A DNA stretch of 36,152 nt from Vibrio sinus. GTDB lineage: Bacteria > Pseudomonadota > Gammaproteobacteria > Enterobacterales > Vibrionaceae. The DNA lies in assembly GCF_023634645.1 (NCBI RefSeq), contig NZ_JAMKMR010000030.1, positions 1 to 36,152 on the forward strand, read 5' to 3'. Position 1 is the stretch's first letter. The number at the start of each line of letters is the position of its first letter. A program made the translations under genes and the position numbers. The notes beneath the pieces were generated by a model. That model searched no databases. It had not been told where the DNA came from and worked only from the letters and a program-made list of their open reading frames with translations. Below are positions 23,834 through 32,650 of the stretch, piece after piece.

Positions 23834-26110
23834 TTACATCGGCTGCCAAGTGATTGTTTTTCCGTTGCTTAGTTTCGCCACTATAGACATTGGCGCAATA
23901 TTCAATCCCTTAGCGTGCTGCACTTTTGAGGAGAAGTTAGCCACAATAATACTGCCATCGCTAAAGCGGGTTAATTGTACGTTACCTTGCTTGTCTAACC
24001 ACTGAAAGTCGACCAGCTGCTTGTCCCAGAGCACGGAATGAACCGGCAAATAGCCGGCTTGGTAGTGACGGAGTTGTTGCAAGCGAGGGCTTTCAGGTGA
24101 GGACATTTCATCGCGAGTTAAATGGACCATTGCTGGGGTATTGTAAAGCATACTTGTCAGGTCACGTTCTTTCTTCACATTACTAAATTTAAGGCTATCG
24201 CTGTGCCAATGATGGCTATTGATCACCTCATCATGAAATACCGCTTGATACAACGGAACGCGATATTGTGGGGCAAATAATAGTGTTTTGTATGGCTGTT
24301 TGACTTTTGCCGATTTGAAGAAGAAGTCCGGCTTATTATCTGGGAACCAGCGGCCTAAGTAATAGGGCGATTTGCGATTGCTTTTCATGTCTTTATCTTG
24401 CCAACCAAAGCCGACCGTTTCTAGCCCATGCGCAAACGCAAGCCCTGATGTGGTGAGGCTGTTGCCATCCTCGCTGCCTAGCACTACATGTTCATGCTCA
24501 GCTGTCCACATTAAACGACGATTAAAGGAAGCAAGCATCGTATCTTCACTTGTGCCATTTCGATAGTCCTCATTGGCCATTCCTGTTCCATCGACATCGA
24601 GAAAATAGCTGTTGAAGTGGCCATATTGGATGACATGCTCAATGCGCTTCTTTACATAGCTTTGTTGGCAGCCTGGGTTTAAATAGTAACCATTACCTCG
24701 AAAGCCTTGCTTGCTTTTGCCATTAGCCTGCTCTATAGCACAGGATACACGCATGACTTTCGGCAGTTGCGCGGTGAGCCATGTGTCATTTAATCCGCGA
24801 GGGATCGCCGTATTATAAGAGTCATAGACGCCAACCAGATAACCCGCTTGCTCAGCTTGTTTGACCACTTGAGGCTGATAAAACGCAGGCATCCAATTGT
24901 CATAGCCGATCCATAACTTTTTAAGCCCCGCTTTTTGAAGGTTTTCTACTCCTTGCTTAGATAGCGCTTGCCCCCAAAAACTTGGGTCTATCAAATATTT
25001 CCCGGCATGTTGACTAAGCCAGCTTTTTCGTTGCTGCGCGGCTTGATATTGAGATTGAATCCCATCATTTTCAAAAGTTGGCGCTTGCGCAGGGAACTTT
25101 CGCTCTAGTGCGGCATTAATATTGTTTACTAGCAGTTGTTTGTTGTAGTGATTAAACCATTGCTGGCCTTTTACAATACGTTTTAGTTCGGCAACGTCAG
25201 ATTTGGCCGCGGTAGAAGAAAAATTTTGCAAAAACCACGCCTTAAGTCCCCACCAGTCGGTGACGTCTTTGGCTGAGATGCCGTCACGGCCAAAGACATA
25301 TACCATGCTTGCGCCAATCAACTTAGCGATATTGGGGTTGCGTTTTTCCTTCTCCGTTAGAGGATCAGTCATGTGTTGATCAATACGCCATTGCCGATAC
25401 GTTTTTGCTCCAGATAATATCGACTCACCATGACTTATGATGACAGTAAAAACTTTAGTGCGGTTTAACGGAGTAAATTGATGGGACGCTTGCATACCAA
25501 TTCGAGCGTTACCGTCTTGAAAAGTGAGCGTGTTATTCGTTGCCGTGACCAATTGAAAGCTAAAGTAACCACTTGGCGTTTCGATGCTCCAAAACGGCAT
25601 TTTTAAATCTTGCGTGGTATTAGATGGAGAATAGTTGTGCGTTAAAAACTCAGCCCACTGACGATTGTGGATAGGCACTCTCATCCCTTCACTAAAAGGC
25701 AATATTAACGTTTTTACCTGATGCTTAGGTAATGAAAACCAGGTCATATTAACTGGCTGTGCTTTTTTAATCGATACAGAATGGTCGAGTTTAAACTTAA
25801 GCGTGAGTTTATCTGTTAACTGGGCTTGGACATGGACATCAGTGGAAGGTATCGTCCAACTTACCTTGTCTTTGGAGCTCTGTGGCTTTATGACTACAGA
25901 TTGAGCTGGGCCATCTACTTGATTAATCAACTGCTTATTCCACGTTATCGCTAGTGTGCCCGGATCAATGGATACGCTATTCTTGGCACTTTCTAGGGTG
26001 ACAGCTGAGGCACAAAACGAACAAAATAAGCTTATTGATACAGTGTATTGGGCAAATGAAAATTTAGTCAGGTAACGAATGGGACGGAAGTTGGGAATTT
26101 GTCTGAACAT
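23834..26110 (-). CDS. Secreted glycoside hydrolase, GH101/GH129-like
   Basis: The preferred ATG at 26110 has GGA upstream and leaves a signal peptide (FAQYTVSISLFCSFCASA), giving about 758 residues; an ATG at 26149 is possible. The protein has an N-terminal beta-sandwich region, then a TIM-barrel-like part with LKKLWIGYDNWMPAFYQPQV. The pattern SYFLDVDGTGM near residue 518 of the longer form and VVLGSEDGNS near 559 fit a nucleophile Asp and acid/base Glu, as in the group related to endo-alpha-N-acetylgalactosaminidases (GH101/GH129). A role in mucin O-glycan breakdown is inferred from that resemblance only. It is convergent with sctQ, so it is not part of the secretion operon. Confidence 0.55.
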   Translation of the reverse strand: MFRQIPNFRPIRYLTKFSFAQYTVSISLFCSFCASAVTLESAKNSVSIDPGTLAITWNKQLINQVDGPAQSVVIKPQSSKDKVSWTIPSTDVHVQAQLTDKLTLKFKLDHSVSIKKAQPVNMTWFSLPKHQVKTLILPFSEGMRVPIHNRQWAEFLTHNYSPSNTTQDLKMPFWSIETPSGYFSFQLVTATNNTLTFQDGNARIGMQASHQFTPLNRTKVFTVIISHGESILSGAKTYRQWRIDQHMTDPLTEKEKRNPNIAKLIGASMVYVFGRDGISAKDVTDWWGLKAWFLQNFSSTAAKSDVAELKRIVKGQQWFNHYNKQLLVNNINAALERKFPAQAPTFENDGIQSQYQAAQQRKSWLSQHAGKYLIDPSFWGQALSKQGVENLQKAGLKKLWIGYDNWMPAFYQPQVVKQAEQAGYLVGVYDSYNTAIPRGLNDTWLTAQLPKVMRVSCAIEQANGKSKQGFRGNGYYLNPGCQQSYVKKRIEHVIQYGHFNSYFLDVDGTGMANEDYRNGTSEDTMLASFNRRLMWTAEHEHVVLGSEDGNSLTTSGLAFAHGLETVGFGWQDKDMKSNRKSPYYLGRWFPDNKPDFFFKSAKVKQPYKTLLFAPQYRVPLYQAVFHDEVINSHHWHSDSLKFSNVKKERDLTSMLYNTPAMVHLTRDEMSSPESPRLQQLRHYQAGYLPVHSVLWDKQLVDFQWLDKQGNVQLTRFSDGSIIVANFSSKVQHAKGLNIAPMSIVAKLSNGKTITWQPM

Positions 26111-26497
26111 TTTTCTTATCCATGAAAAAGTAATGTCTGAGTAAATCATTCAATCTAAAAACGAGCCGCCATTCTATAAGTATGTATTAATACTTTCGTC
26201 AGGAAAAAGACAATACCGTAACTTAATCTGGGTATAAATCTTGGTTAAAATGCACTATAACTAATTAATATGGCACTTTATAACTTAATATGTTTTTTCA
26301 CAGTCTGATTGACTGCTATAGAGTCCTGTAAAGCCCTACTGTCTATGGAGTGATTAAAGATAAGAAATATTTTCAAAGAGAAAAAGATTGCAATGAGAAA
26401 ATAGTGTTTTTGTGAATTGTTTTCATGCTGAATTTATTTAATTTCGTATTAGGTCTGTTTATTAAGATACTTGTTCCATAATTGTTTTTAATCTATT

Positions 26498-26516
26498 TGG
26501 TTATTAATAATAACCA
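26498..26516. promoter_or_regulatory. Perfect 19-bp dyad, candidate operator
   Basis: TGGTTATT-AAT-AATAACCA is a perfect inverted repeat. An A+T-rich TAATATAA motif follows at 26519-26526 and could serve as a -10 element for a plus-strand transcript ending at the terminator 60 bp downstream. The promoter is speculative. Confidence 0.35.
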
Positions 26517-26571
26517 TTTAATATAAAGTCTTATCCTAGTATTTGTTAGACTTTTTGTGTCGAATTTGACC

Positions 26572-26600
26572 ATGCCAAGCTAACTAGTTTGGCATTTTTT
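26572..26600 (+). terminator. Rho-independent terminator, plus strand, with no gene upstream
   Basis: ATGCCAA and TTGGCAT form a 7-bp stem with a 10-base loop followed by six T residues on the plus strand. The minus-strand side has no T tract. Both neighbouring genes are on the minus strand, so this terminator has no annotated transcript to end. Confidence 0.6.
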
Positions 26601-26835
26601 CGATCTAAAGAGAAACACTAGAAAAGGGAAAGTACAGAATTTTATATAGGGCTAAGATTGGTTTTTTGATGAGTTTATTCTTAATATGAGAAAGGTTTTC
26701 TAGATTGCCATTAACTATATTCCAATATGAAGGCTTTATATCTATTATGCGAAAAATAAAAATTGTCACATGAGAGTAAATAATTTTAATAGGAATTGAA
26801 AACCTCAATTTAGATCGATGTATTACAACAAAAAT

Positions 26836-26863
26836 GATGTGGCCTACTGAGTAGAACCACATC
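26836..26863 (-). terminator. Terminator of the aminopeptidase gene
   Basis: GATGTGG and CCACATC form a 7-bp stem, extended by an inner TAC/GTA pair. On the minus strand a TTTTTGTTGT tract follows, 27 bases past the aminopeptidase stop codon. Confidence 0.6.
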
Positions 26864-26889
26864 TTAGTGTGCACCTTTTTTTGAGGTTG

Positions 26890-28449
26890 TTACTTAGCGG
26901 AAGTTAATTGAATCGTCTCTGCCGTTAAGCCCTTGTCAAACTTGGCAACAAGCTCGACTCCAGTAAATTTTCGATACCCTCGTAGCATGATACTAAAGTC
27001 ACCGGCTGGCTTGCTGAAAACACACTGCTCATTGCTACCATGTAGAAATGGTCGACAATCAAAGTTGGTTTTGCTTACCTCGCCATTGTACTTCACGTAC
27101 AGATCAGCATCTCCCCGGTTAGAGCCTGTCATTGCAATAGTGACGCGACCTGCTTCTTGAGTCTTAAAGGCGAACAACTTTTCTTCAGCGTAATCCAAAC
27201 CGATATCGACAACAGGTACACCCTCTTTCAGCTCGGTAACGCCTGGATTAGTATCAGCTAAGCTCGTCTCAACAAGATAAGCAATGGCTAATTTGGCAAA
27301 CTTTTCTGCGTGTAATGCATGACGATCTGAGCGCTCTAACGTATCGTCTTTGGTGTGTATATAAGGGTTGTAGTCATGAAAGAAGCTTTCAAATGGCATG
27401 GCTGCAGAGTAACCTTCGTTATGCCAGGATGCATGATCCGAGCATGCGTAACCACAGTTATCAAAGTCGTAGGTGATGTCGTTTGCATACTCATCGATGA
27501 GCTCAGTTAAATAGGAGGTCAAATTACTGTCGGTATAATCAGTGATGAAGGTAATGTCATGCGCTGATCCGTTGTAGTTTGTCATATCCAATTGCAATAC
27601 TGATACAACGTTGGCTTGCTCATGTTTCAAGGTCTGAGCAATGTCTTGAGAGCCTCTCAGTCCGACTTCTTCTGCTGCATATCCGTAAAACTTAATGGTT
27701 TTATCCGGCTGGATCCCACTGGCAATCATCAAACGTAGCGACTCTGTTACGATGGCAATGCCTGATGCGTCATCATCTGCACCAGGTGAAATAGTGCCTT
27801 CCGTCGTTGACGATCCAACGGTTGAGTCCAAATGTCCTCCAATCACAACCACTTCATCTGGATTTTTAGCGCCTTGCAATGTGACTTCTACCGATTTTTG
27901 CGGATATTGCGTATGGGTAATTTGTCGTACAGAGGCGTACGGAACATTTTCTACGACCGCCTGCCATTCATCGAATAACCAATTAGAGGCTGCGATCCCC
28001 GTAGATGTGGTGTAGAAACGGTTATCAAAACGAGCCAAATTGCTGATGGTAGACACGATTTTTTGACGATCAATCTGTAGCAGCAAAGGGTTAACAATAC
28101 TTTGGTGGCTGATGACGGGTTTTTCAAATGAACTGTTGGTTAAAGGCATGGATGCTGCTCTGATAGCACTAGCCTCATCTTTGTGTACCATAAACCCACC
28201 ACATCGGTGAGTACTGGCATGCATATAGCTGGAAAAATCCGCCAATTGGCTTTTATCCATCTTAGCGATGACGGATTCTCGGTTACTGACTATCCCAGGT
28301 ACTAGGGTGCCATATACGCTGACGAGGTGCCGAGTATCTGAGCCAGCCGTAATCCAAACTTCATTGTCGTCAACATCGCTGTTTGCCCATGCCATCGATA
28401 CCGACATGGCGCCTACTACTGACAATACCTGCAAAACCTGTTTTATCAT
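26890..28449 (-). CDS. lap: Secreted M28 leucyl aminopeptidase with PPC domain
   Basis: This 519-residue enzyme resembles the Vibrio bacterial leucyl aminopeptidase (Lap). It has a signal peptide (MIKQVLQVLSVVGAMSVSMA, cleavage after AWA), a propeptide of about 100 residues, and an M28 catalytic domain. The two-zinc ligands are visible: His-Asp in VVIGGHLDST (about residue 204), Asp in PGADDDASGIA, the catalytic Glu-Glu in YAAEEVGLRGS, Asp in LQLDMTNYNG and His in NPYIHTKDD. A C-terminal pre-peptidase (PPC) domain with DADLYVKYNG closes the protein. It releases N-terminal residues from peptides outside the cell, probably exported by type II secretion. It follows the M4 protease gene, with a terminator between them. 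Confidence 0.92.
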   Translation of the reverse strand: MIKQVLQVLSVVGAMSVSMAWANSDVDDNEVWITAGSDTRHLVSVYGTLVPGIVSNRESVIAKMDKSQLADFSSYMHASTHRCGGFMVHKDEASAIRAASMPLTNSSFEKPVISHQSIVNPLLLQIDRQKIVSTISNLARFDNRFYTTSTGIAASNWLFDEWQAVVENVPYASVRQITHTQYPQKSVEVTLQGAKNPDEVVVIGGHLDSTVGSSTTEGTISPGADDDASGIAIVTESLRLMIASGIQPDKTIKFYGYAAEEVGLRGSQDIAQTLKHEQANVVSVLQLDMTNYNGSAHDITFITDYTDSNLTSYLTELIDEYANDITYDFDNCGYACSDHASWHNEGYSAAMPFESFFHDYNPYIHTKDDTLERSDRHALHAEKFAKLAIAYLVETSLADTNPGVTELKEGVPVVDIGLDYAEEKLFAFKTQEAGRVTIAMTGSNRGDADLYVKYNGEVSKTNFDCRPFLHGSNEQCVFSKPAGDFSIMLRGYRKFTGVELVAKFDKGLTAETIQLTSAK

Positions 28450-28487
28450 CTTTTCGTCCTAAAAAGCTTTTTATTGAATTACAGAAA

Positions 28488-28513
28488 TAGAGGGCTCGAT
28501 GCAGAGCCCTCTA
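28488..28513. terminator. Strong hairpin between protease and aminopeptidase genes
   Basis: TAGAGGGCTC and GAGCCCTCTA form a perfect 10-bp stem around the loop GATGCA, 16 bases past the M4 protease stop. The T tract on the minus strand is weak (TTTCTGT), so efficiency is uncertain. Confidence 0.6.
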
Positions 28514-28529
28514 GGATTATCAAAGTCGA

Positions 28530-30866
28530 TCAGTTAGCATTAATGAATCGATAGTGTTTCGTTTCAGAGCAAACGCCACTTGATGTACAGACTTGATACT
28601 CTACGTCAACCGTACCAGTGTGTTGGAATGTATCGACATAAGAATTAAAGTCCGTTGCACCCACGTTTTTACCATTGCGTTTAATGATGAAATAATCGTT
28701 GGTGTCGTATTCCCAAGCCAACTTAATTTTAGCGGTGCCGTTGGGCTGCTTGTTACCAAATTGCAGCTTCAAAGGGAATGCATCAGAGCTATCTGCTATC
28801 GTGACTTGCTTGCTCGTGGATGAAGACGCCCCAGAGTCATCGGTGACCGTTAAGGTAATGGTGTACTCTCCTGCAGCTTCATAAGTGTGGCTGACTGACT
28901 GACCACTTTTGGCGTTACCATCACCTAGGTTCCATTGATAGGAAACAATCTCTCCGTCGGTATCGCTACTGGTACTTTGTAGCTCAACTGTCTGAGCTTT
29001 TGTTGTCAGCTCAAATTCAGCGACGGGTGGTTGATTGGTATCACTTGAATCGAACGTCGCTTTGATATTCGCATCGCTGTATGCGGAGTAGCCAAAGACA
29101 TTCATTGTGTAGCGACCTGGTTCTGGGTTGTCAATCACACACACTTCATCGGTGATACTTTCACTTTTACAGATATTCTCTGTAGGGCTTGGAGCGTAAT
29201 CTAAACCGACGTAAAGATCAGGGTCACCGTTAGATACCGAAAGCTCAATGGTTAGCTTTTCCTTGTTTTCTGGTACTTCGATATCAAAATAACGCTTAGA
29301 TCCTGTTCCGCCGGATACAGTTGCCGATTGGCCATTTTCTAAACGTTGATATTCTGGCTCTGGTGGCAGAGGGGGCTCAGCACATGGGTCGACCCCAACA
29401 ACATTAAATGCCGATACCACGCTAGATACTTCGTAGCCTAAGTCACTTGCCGCGTTTTTCACACCACAAGCGCCTTGCCAAAAGTCACTGTCTTCAGCCC
29501 AGTAAATTTGGTTTGCGAGTACAAACGCTTCAAACGCTTTTTTGGTGTCCCAGCCTTGGGTGGTAGCGAGATGATAGAAGGCTTTGTTAAAGACCCCCGA
29601 GCTATAGTGAACATTGAGTCCGTCATAGTATTCGGAAACGTTATCGATGGACTGTCCATCACGTGAAGGAACATCCATATAACGCAGCGCCCCTTCTTCT
29701 TTGAATATATCACGTCCGACCATCCAGTCATTTGAGCCTTTCATGTAGTATTCAGCGGCTTCGCCTGCAATATCAGAGAAGGCTTCATTCATACCACCAG
29801 ATTGACCCGAGTAAATTAAGCCCGAGTTTTGCTCGGTAAACCCATGGCTAACTTCATGAGCGGAAACATCTAAACTGACTAACGGATAGAAGGTGTCTTG
29901 GCCGTCACCAAATGTCATGGCCTGACCATCCCAAAACGCGTTCTCATACCCATTGCCATAGTGAACACGCATCATTAATTTGAACGTTAGTGGCGCGGTG
30001 TCAAACCAATCCTTGAACATGTCAAAAACAACGTTGCCAAAAAAGTGGGCATCATTCAGAGGAGAATAGGCTCCGTTAATGGTTTTGTGAGTATTTCTAG
30101 GGCACTCATAGTTATAAGGTGTGGTCCCATCTACGCCGCCGTTAAGGTCAACGGTAATGACATTATCTGACTCCATCACACAGTTATCGCCATTGGCAAT
30201 CACATCCAAATAATGGTAGTCAGTGCCATATTCGTACATGCCAGTTTTCTCATTACCACCTGGGCCAGTACCTATTTGTGCATGGGTTATACCTTCCCAA
30301 CGCTTAAGCAGTTCGCCAGTATGCGCATCAATCATTGTAAACGGACGAGTCGGATGGCCCTTGTTTTCAACTAAGTAAGAGATCAGATAAACAAGGCGTG
30401 TTTTTTTGCCATCTTGATAAATAAAGAGTTGGTCTTTGACGTTTTTTAAAGACGATTCAGGGCTCAGCCTAGAGGCGATATTTTTGCTAGCAATATTGGC
30501 CGCTTGCGCCCTATTAATGGAAGGTTTGACAAAAGAGCGTTCAATAGTGGTGGTTTTGAGGTAGTTTCCTTGAACGGATTTGAGTGCTCCTCCGCGAAAA
30601 CTTTGGGTTGCATTTAGATGATGACCCCAAACAGGTACGCCCCAAATATTTTGTTGAATTTTTACTTTATAGATTCCTTGTTTTTTCAGATTTACTTCTT
30701 TTATCGACTTAAAGCTCGTGGCGTTGTTTACCCCTAACTGCGAGTTTAACCCCGAAAAACTGGTAAAGTTGATCGGCTGACGTATTTGCGTTGACTCAGT
30801 ACTGTAGGCTGGTAAAGCGGCTAAACTTAGCGCCGATAAATAAATCAATCTTTTTAATGTTTGCAT
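28530..30866 (-). CDS. Secreted M4 metalloprotease (vibriolysin-like) with PPC and PKD domains
   Basis: The ATG at 30866 opens a good signal peptide (MQTLKRLIYLSALSLAALPA), so it is preferred to a TTG at 30902. The product is about 778 residues. An FTP/PepSY propeptide (residues 20-190) is followed by a thermolysin-type domain with HEVSH (two zinc ligands, catalytic Glu), the third ligand Glu in GGMNEAFSD, and the downstream His in NVHYSSGVFNKAF. After the catalytic part come a PPC domain (DPDLYVGLDYAPSP), a PKD domain (YQWNLGDGNAKSGQSVSHTY) and a C-terminal beta module. V. cholerae hemagglutinin/protease, the nearest familiar relative, is about 609 residues and lacks the PKD and last module. 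It probably degrades host or environmental protein, including mucin proteins. Confidence 0.93.
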   Translation of the reverse strand: MQTLKRLIYLSALSLAALPAYSTESTQIRQPINFTSFSGLNSQLGVNNATSFKSIKEVNLKKQGIYKVKIQQNIWGVPVWGHHLNATQSFRGGALKSVQGNYLKTTTIERSFVKPSINRAQAANIASKNIASRLSPESSLKNVKDQLFIYQDGKKTRLVYLISYLVENKGHPTRPFTMIDAHTGELLKRWEGITHAQIGTGPGGNEKTGMYEYGTDYHYLDVIANGDNCVMESDNVITVDLNGGVDGTTPYNYECPRNTHKTINGAYSPLNDAHFFGNVVFDMFKDWFDTAPLTFKLMMRVHYGNGYENAFWDGQAMTFGDGQDTFYPLVSLDVSAHEVSHGFTEQNSGLIYSGQSGGMNEAFSDIAGEAAEYYMKGSNDWMVGRDIFKEEGALRYMDVPSRDGQSIDNVSEYYDGLNVHYSSGVFNKAFYHLATTQGWDTKKAFEAFVLANQIYWAEDSDFWQGACGVKNAASDLGYEVSSVVSAFNVVGVDPCAEPPLPPEPEYQRLENGQSATVSGGTGSKRYFDIEVPENKEKLTIELSVSNGDPDLYVGLDYAPSPTENICKSESITDEVCVIDNPEPGRYTMNVFGYSAYSDANIKATFDSSDTNQPPVAEFELTTKAQTVELQSTSSDTDGEIVSYQWNLGDGNAKSGQSVSHTYEAAGEYTITLTVTDDSGASSSTSKQVTIADSSDAFPLKLQFGNKQPNGTAKIKLAWEYDTNDYFIIKRNGKNVGATDFNSYVDTFQHTGTVDVEYQVCTSSGVCSETKHYRFINAN

Positions 30867-31497
30867 ATTACCTATCACTATCCATGATGAATGGACGGAC
30901 AAGCTAACATGTGAATTGGTTTTAGGTTACATTTTTCTTACATATTAAATGAGTTATTCTATATTCATTCAGTAAATTAGTGAAAATGACAAAAATAATA
31001 GTTACAAGATTAGATGTCTTTCAAATGCCATGAATAAATATAATACTTAAAGAAAATAACTATGCTAATTTGATTAGCCGATTGTGTATAAACGGACACT
31101 TAGAGAGTAACAGTGGATGGTTATAAAAATCGAAGCCGAACATAGGGCGAATACATAATTTATGATTAGTATCATAGAGCAGTGAAATTCTAATTTCATG
31201 GCAATTTCAATCCTAAACCTTAACCCAATAATGAGGGAGTTGCTGAATGTTTCCTTATAGTAAGGGGCACAGACAATTGACAATGATTTAGTGATGGCAA
31301 TTAAAATTTGTACTGATAGAGGAAAATGACAAATGTTCACACTGGTTATACATATCTGAACATTCTAAAGATAGAATAAACCGCCACCACGTATAAAATG
31401 ATGCTAAGTGTCTCTACTCAAGCTCCGTAAATCTATTGGATGTTTTGATAGAGTTCAGGGAAAAATGCTGTCAACTACAAGGGAATAAGTTGAGATT
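30867..31497. other. Intergenic region between divergent protease and receiver-HPt genes
   Basis: About 630 bp of A+T-rich DNA with no supported gene; an 88-codon minus-strand frame (31074-31340) has no ribosome-binding site and a random hydrophobic composition. It must hold promoters for both flanking genes. A perfect dyad, GCTAAT-TTG-ATTAGC, lies at 31064-31078. Confidence 0.45.
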
Positions 31498-32376
31498 ATG
31501 GATGGCCCTACTGTCACAAAAAATACGATAAATTTAGATCGTATCATTACTGATTTAATACCCACTAAAAGCAGTGTGAAAAGTGACACAACATTAGATG
31601 AAACTAATCGGTTTATTTCGGAAAAATGGGAAGAAAGTACCTTATTAGATGAACAAAATAGCGATTCTGCCTTATTGCCTTTCCATTTTGATATACAGCC
31701 TTGGTCTTTAAAGTTCCTTGTAGTTGATGATCTAAAAACGAATCGATTACTACTAGGCTCTTTATTATATCGGCTGGGGCACAGCTGTGATTTTGCAGAA
31801 AATGGTAAAGAAGCAATCCACAAAGGCAAGCGTTCGGTTTATGACGCTGTTTTCTTAGACTTAAGAATGCCCGGTATGAGTGGCTGGGATACATACTGCG
31901 AATGGAGGAAAGTGTCGAATCGCGTGCTCGATCCAGACTGTATGGTCATTGCTGTTTCGGCAGATGCAGGCAAGGCTCGGCACGATAAAGCCATTGAGTT
32001 TGGTATGAGTGGTTATCTTGCCAAGCCAGTATCACTGATTAATCTTGATAAAACTGTCAAAAATATCATCGCACATCAAGTAAAGAGAAATATCGATCTG
32101 CTCCCTAAGCGCACAGTTCAGCGCTCGATATTAAAAAAGGAAGACATTAGGCAAGAATTAGGCTCTACCATTGACACCTTGGTGAAAGTCAGCAAAACAG
32201 GAAATCTTGATGAGCTGGGCAAAGTCAACCATTCGTTAAAGGGAATAACTGGCAGCGCTGGAATACAAGCACTACACAAAATAACAATTGAATTGGAACG
32301 TTGTATACATGCGGGGAGGTCCGTGAACGACAGAATTAAAAAAATTGTAGAGATGAATGACATGAACCTGTGGTAG
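31498..32376 (+). CDS. Stand-alone receiver-HPt phosphorelay protein
   Basis: This 292-residue protein has an unrecognised N-terminal 70 residues, a receiver domain (about 71-185) and a C-terminal histidine phosphotransfer domain (about 212-285). The receiver shows acidic residues in VVDD (77-78), the phosphoacceptor Asp121 in FLDLRMPGMSGW, Ser154 in AVSADA and Lys176 in YLAKPVS. The HPt His245 is in VNHSLKGITGSAG. The layout equals the C-terminal half of hybrid kinases such as SsrA, ArcB or TorS without the kinase. An in-frame TAA 9 bases upstream rules out a simple extension of the gene. It must take phosphate from a separate kinase. No DNA-binding domain is present. A link to the secretion locus is possible but not shown. 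Confidence 0.85.
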   Translation: MDGPTVTKNTINLDRIITDLIPTKSSVKSDTTLDETNRFISEKWEESTLLDEQNSDSALLPFHFDIQPWSLKFLVVDDLKTNRLLLGSLLYRLGHSCDFAENGKEAIHKGKRSVYDAVFLDLRMPGMSGWDTYCEWRKVSNRVLDPDCMVIAVSADAGKARHDKAIEFGMSGYLAKPVSLINLDKTVKNIIAHQVKRNIDLLPKRTVQRSILKKEDIRQELGSTIDTLVKVSKTGNLDELGKVNHSLKGITGSAGIQALHKITIELERCIHAGRSVNDRIKKIVEMNDMNLW

Positions 32377-32650
32377 GGAGTATCCATTTCAATACGTTTC
32401 GACCTCTATATTTAACATAATTTTAATAATGCGCACTTAGGGTGTAACTGCAATATAGTAATGTCACTATTTAGCCAGATAAAAATGTCACTCTAGTCTA
32501 CGTTTCTAGTTACACATACTCATGCACTTCTTATCTAAACAAGCACTGGATGCCTTTCATACACTGATTCCATGGTGCGTGTTTAAGGCTTGTTCACTCG
32601 AGTTGTCAGGCATGATCGCTCTTGGGTCCAAGCCATAAAAACAATACAGA

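Larger units (their letters stand above)
26150..26889. other. A+T-rich intergenic region with an orphan dyad and plus-strand terminator
   Basis: This roughly 740-bp stretch between the glycosidase start and the aminopeptidase stop has no supported reading frame; a 89-codon minus-strand frame near 26605-26874 lacks a ribosome-binding site. It holds the glycosidase promoter, a perfect dyad at 26498-26516, a plus-strand terminator at 26572-26600 and the aminopeptidase terminator at 26836-26863. Confidence 0.5.

Noticed and set aside
26605..26874. An 89-codon minus-strand frame downstream of the aminopeptidase gene
   Set aside because: It overlaps the aminopeptidase terminator hairpin and lacks a ribosome-binding site.
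31074..31340. An 88-codon minus-strand frame in the protease-regulator spacer
   Set aside because: No ribosome-binding site, and the composition is that of random translated A+T-rich DNA.
32522..32638. A 38-codon plus-strand frame with a protein-like composition
   Set aside because: No ribosome-binding site, and I recognise no family. It may be a gene fragment, but I cannot show it.
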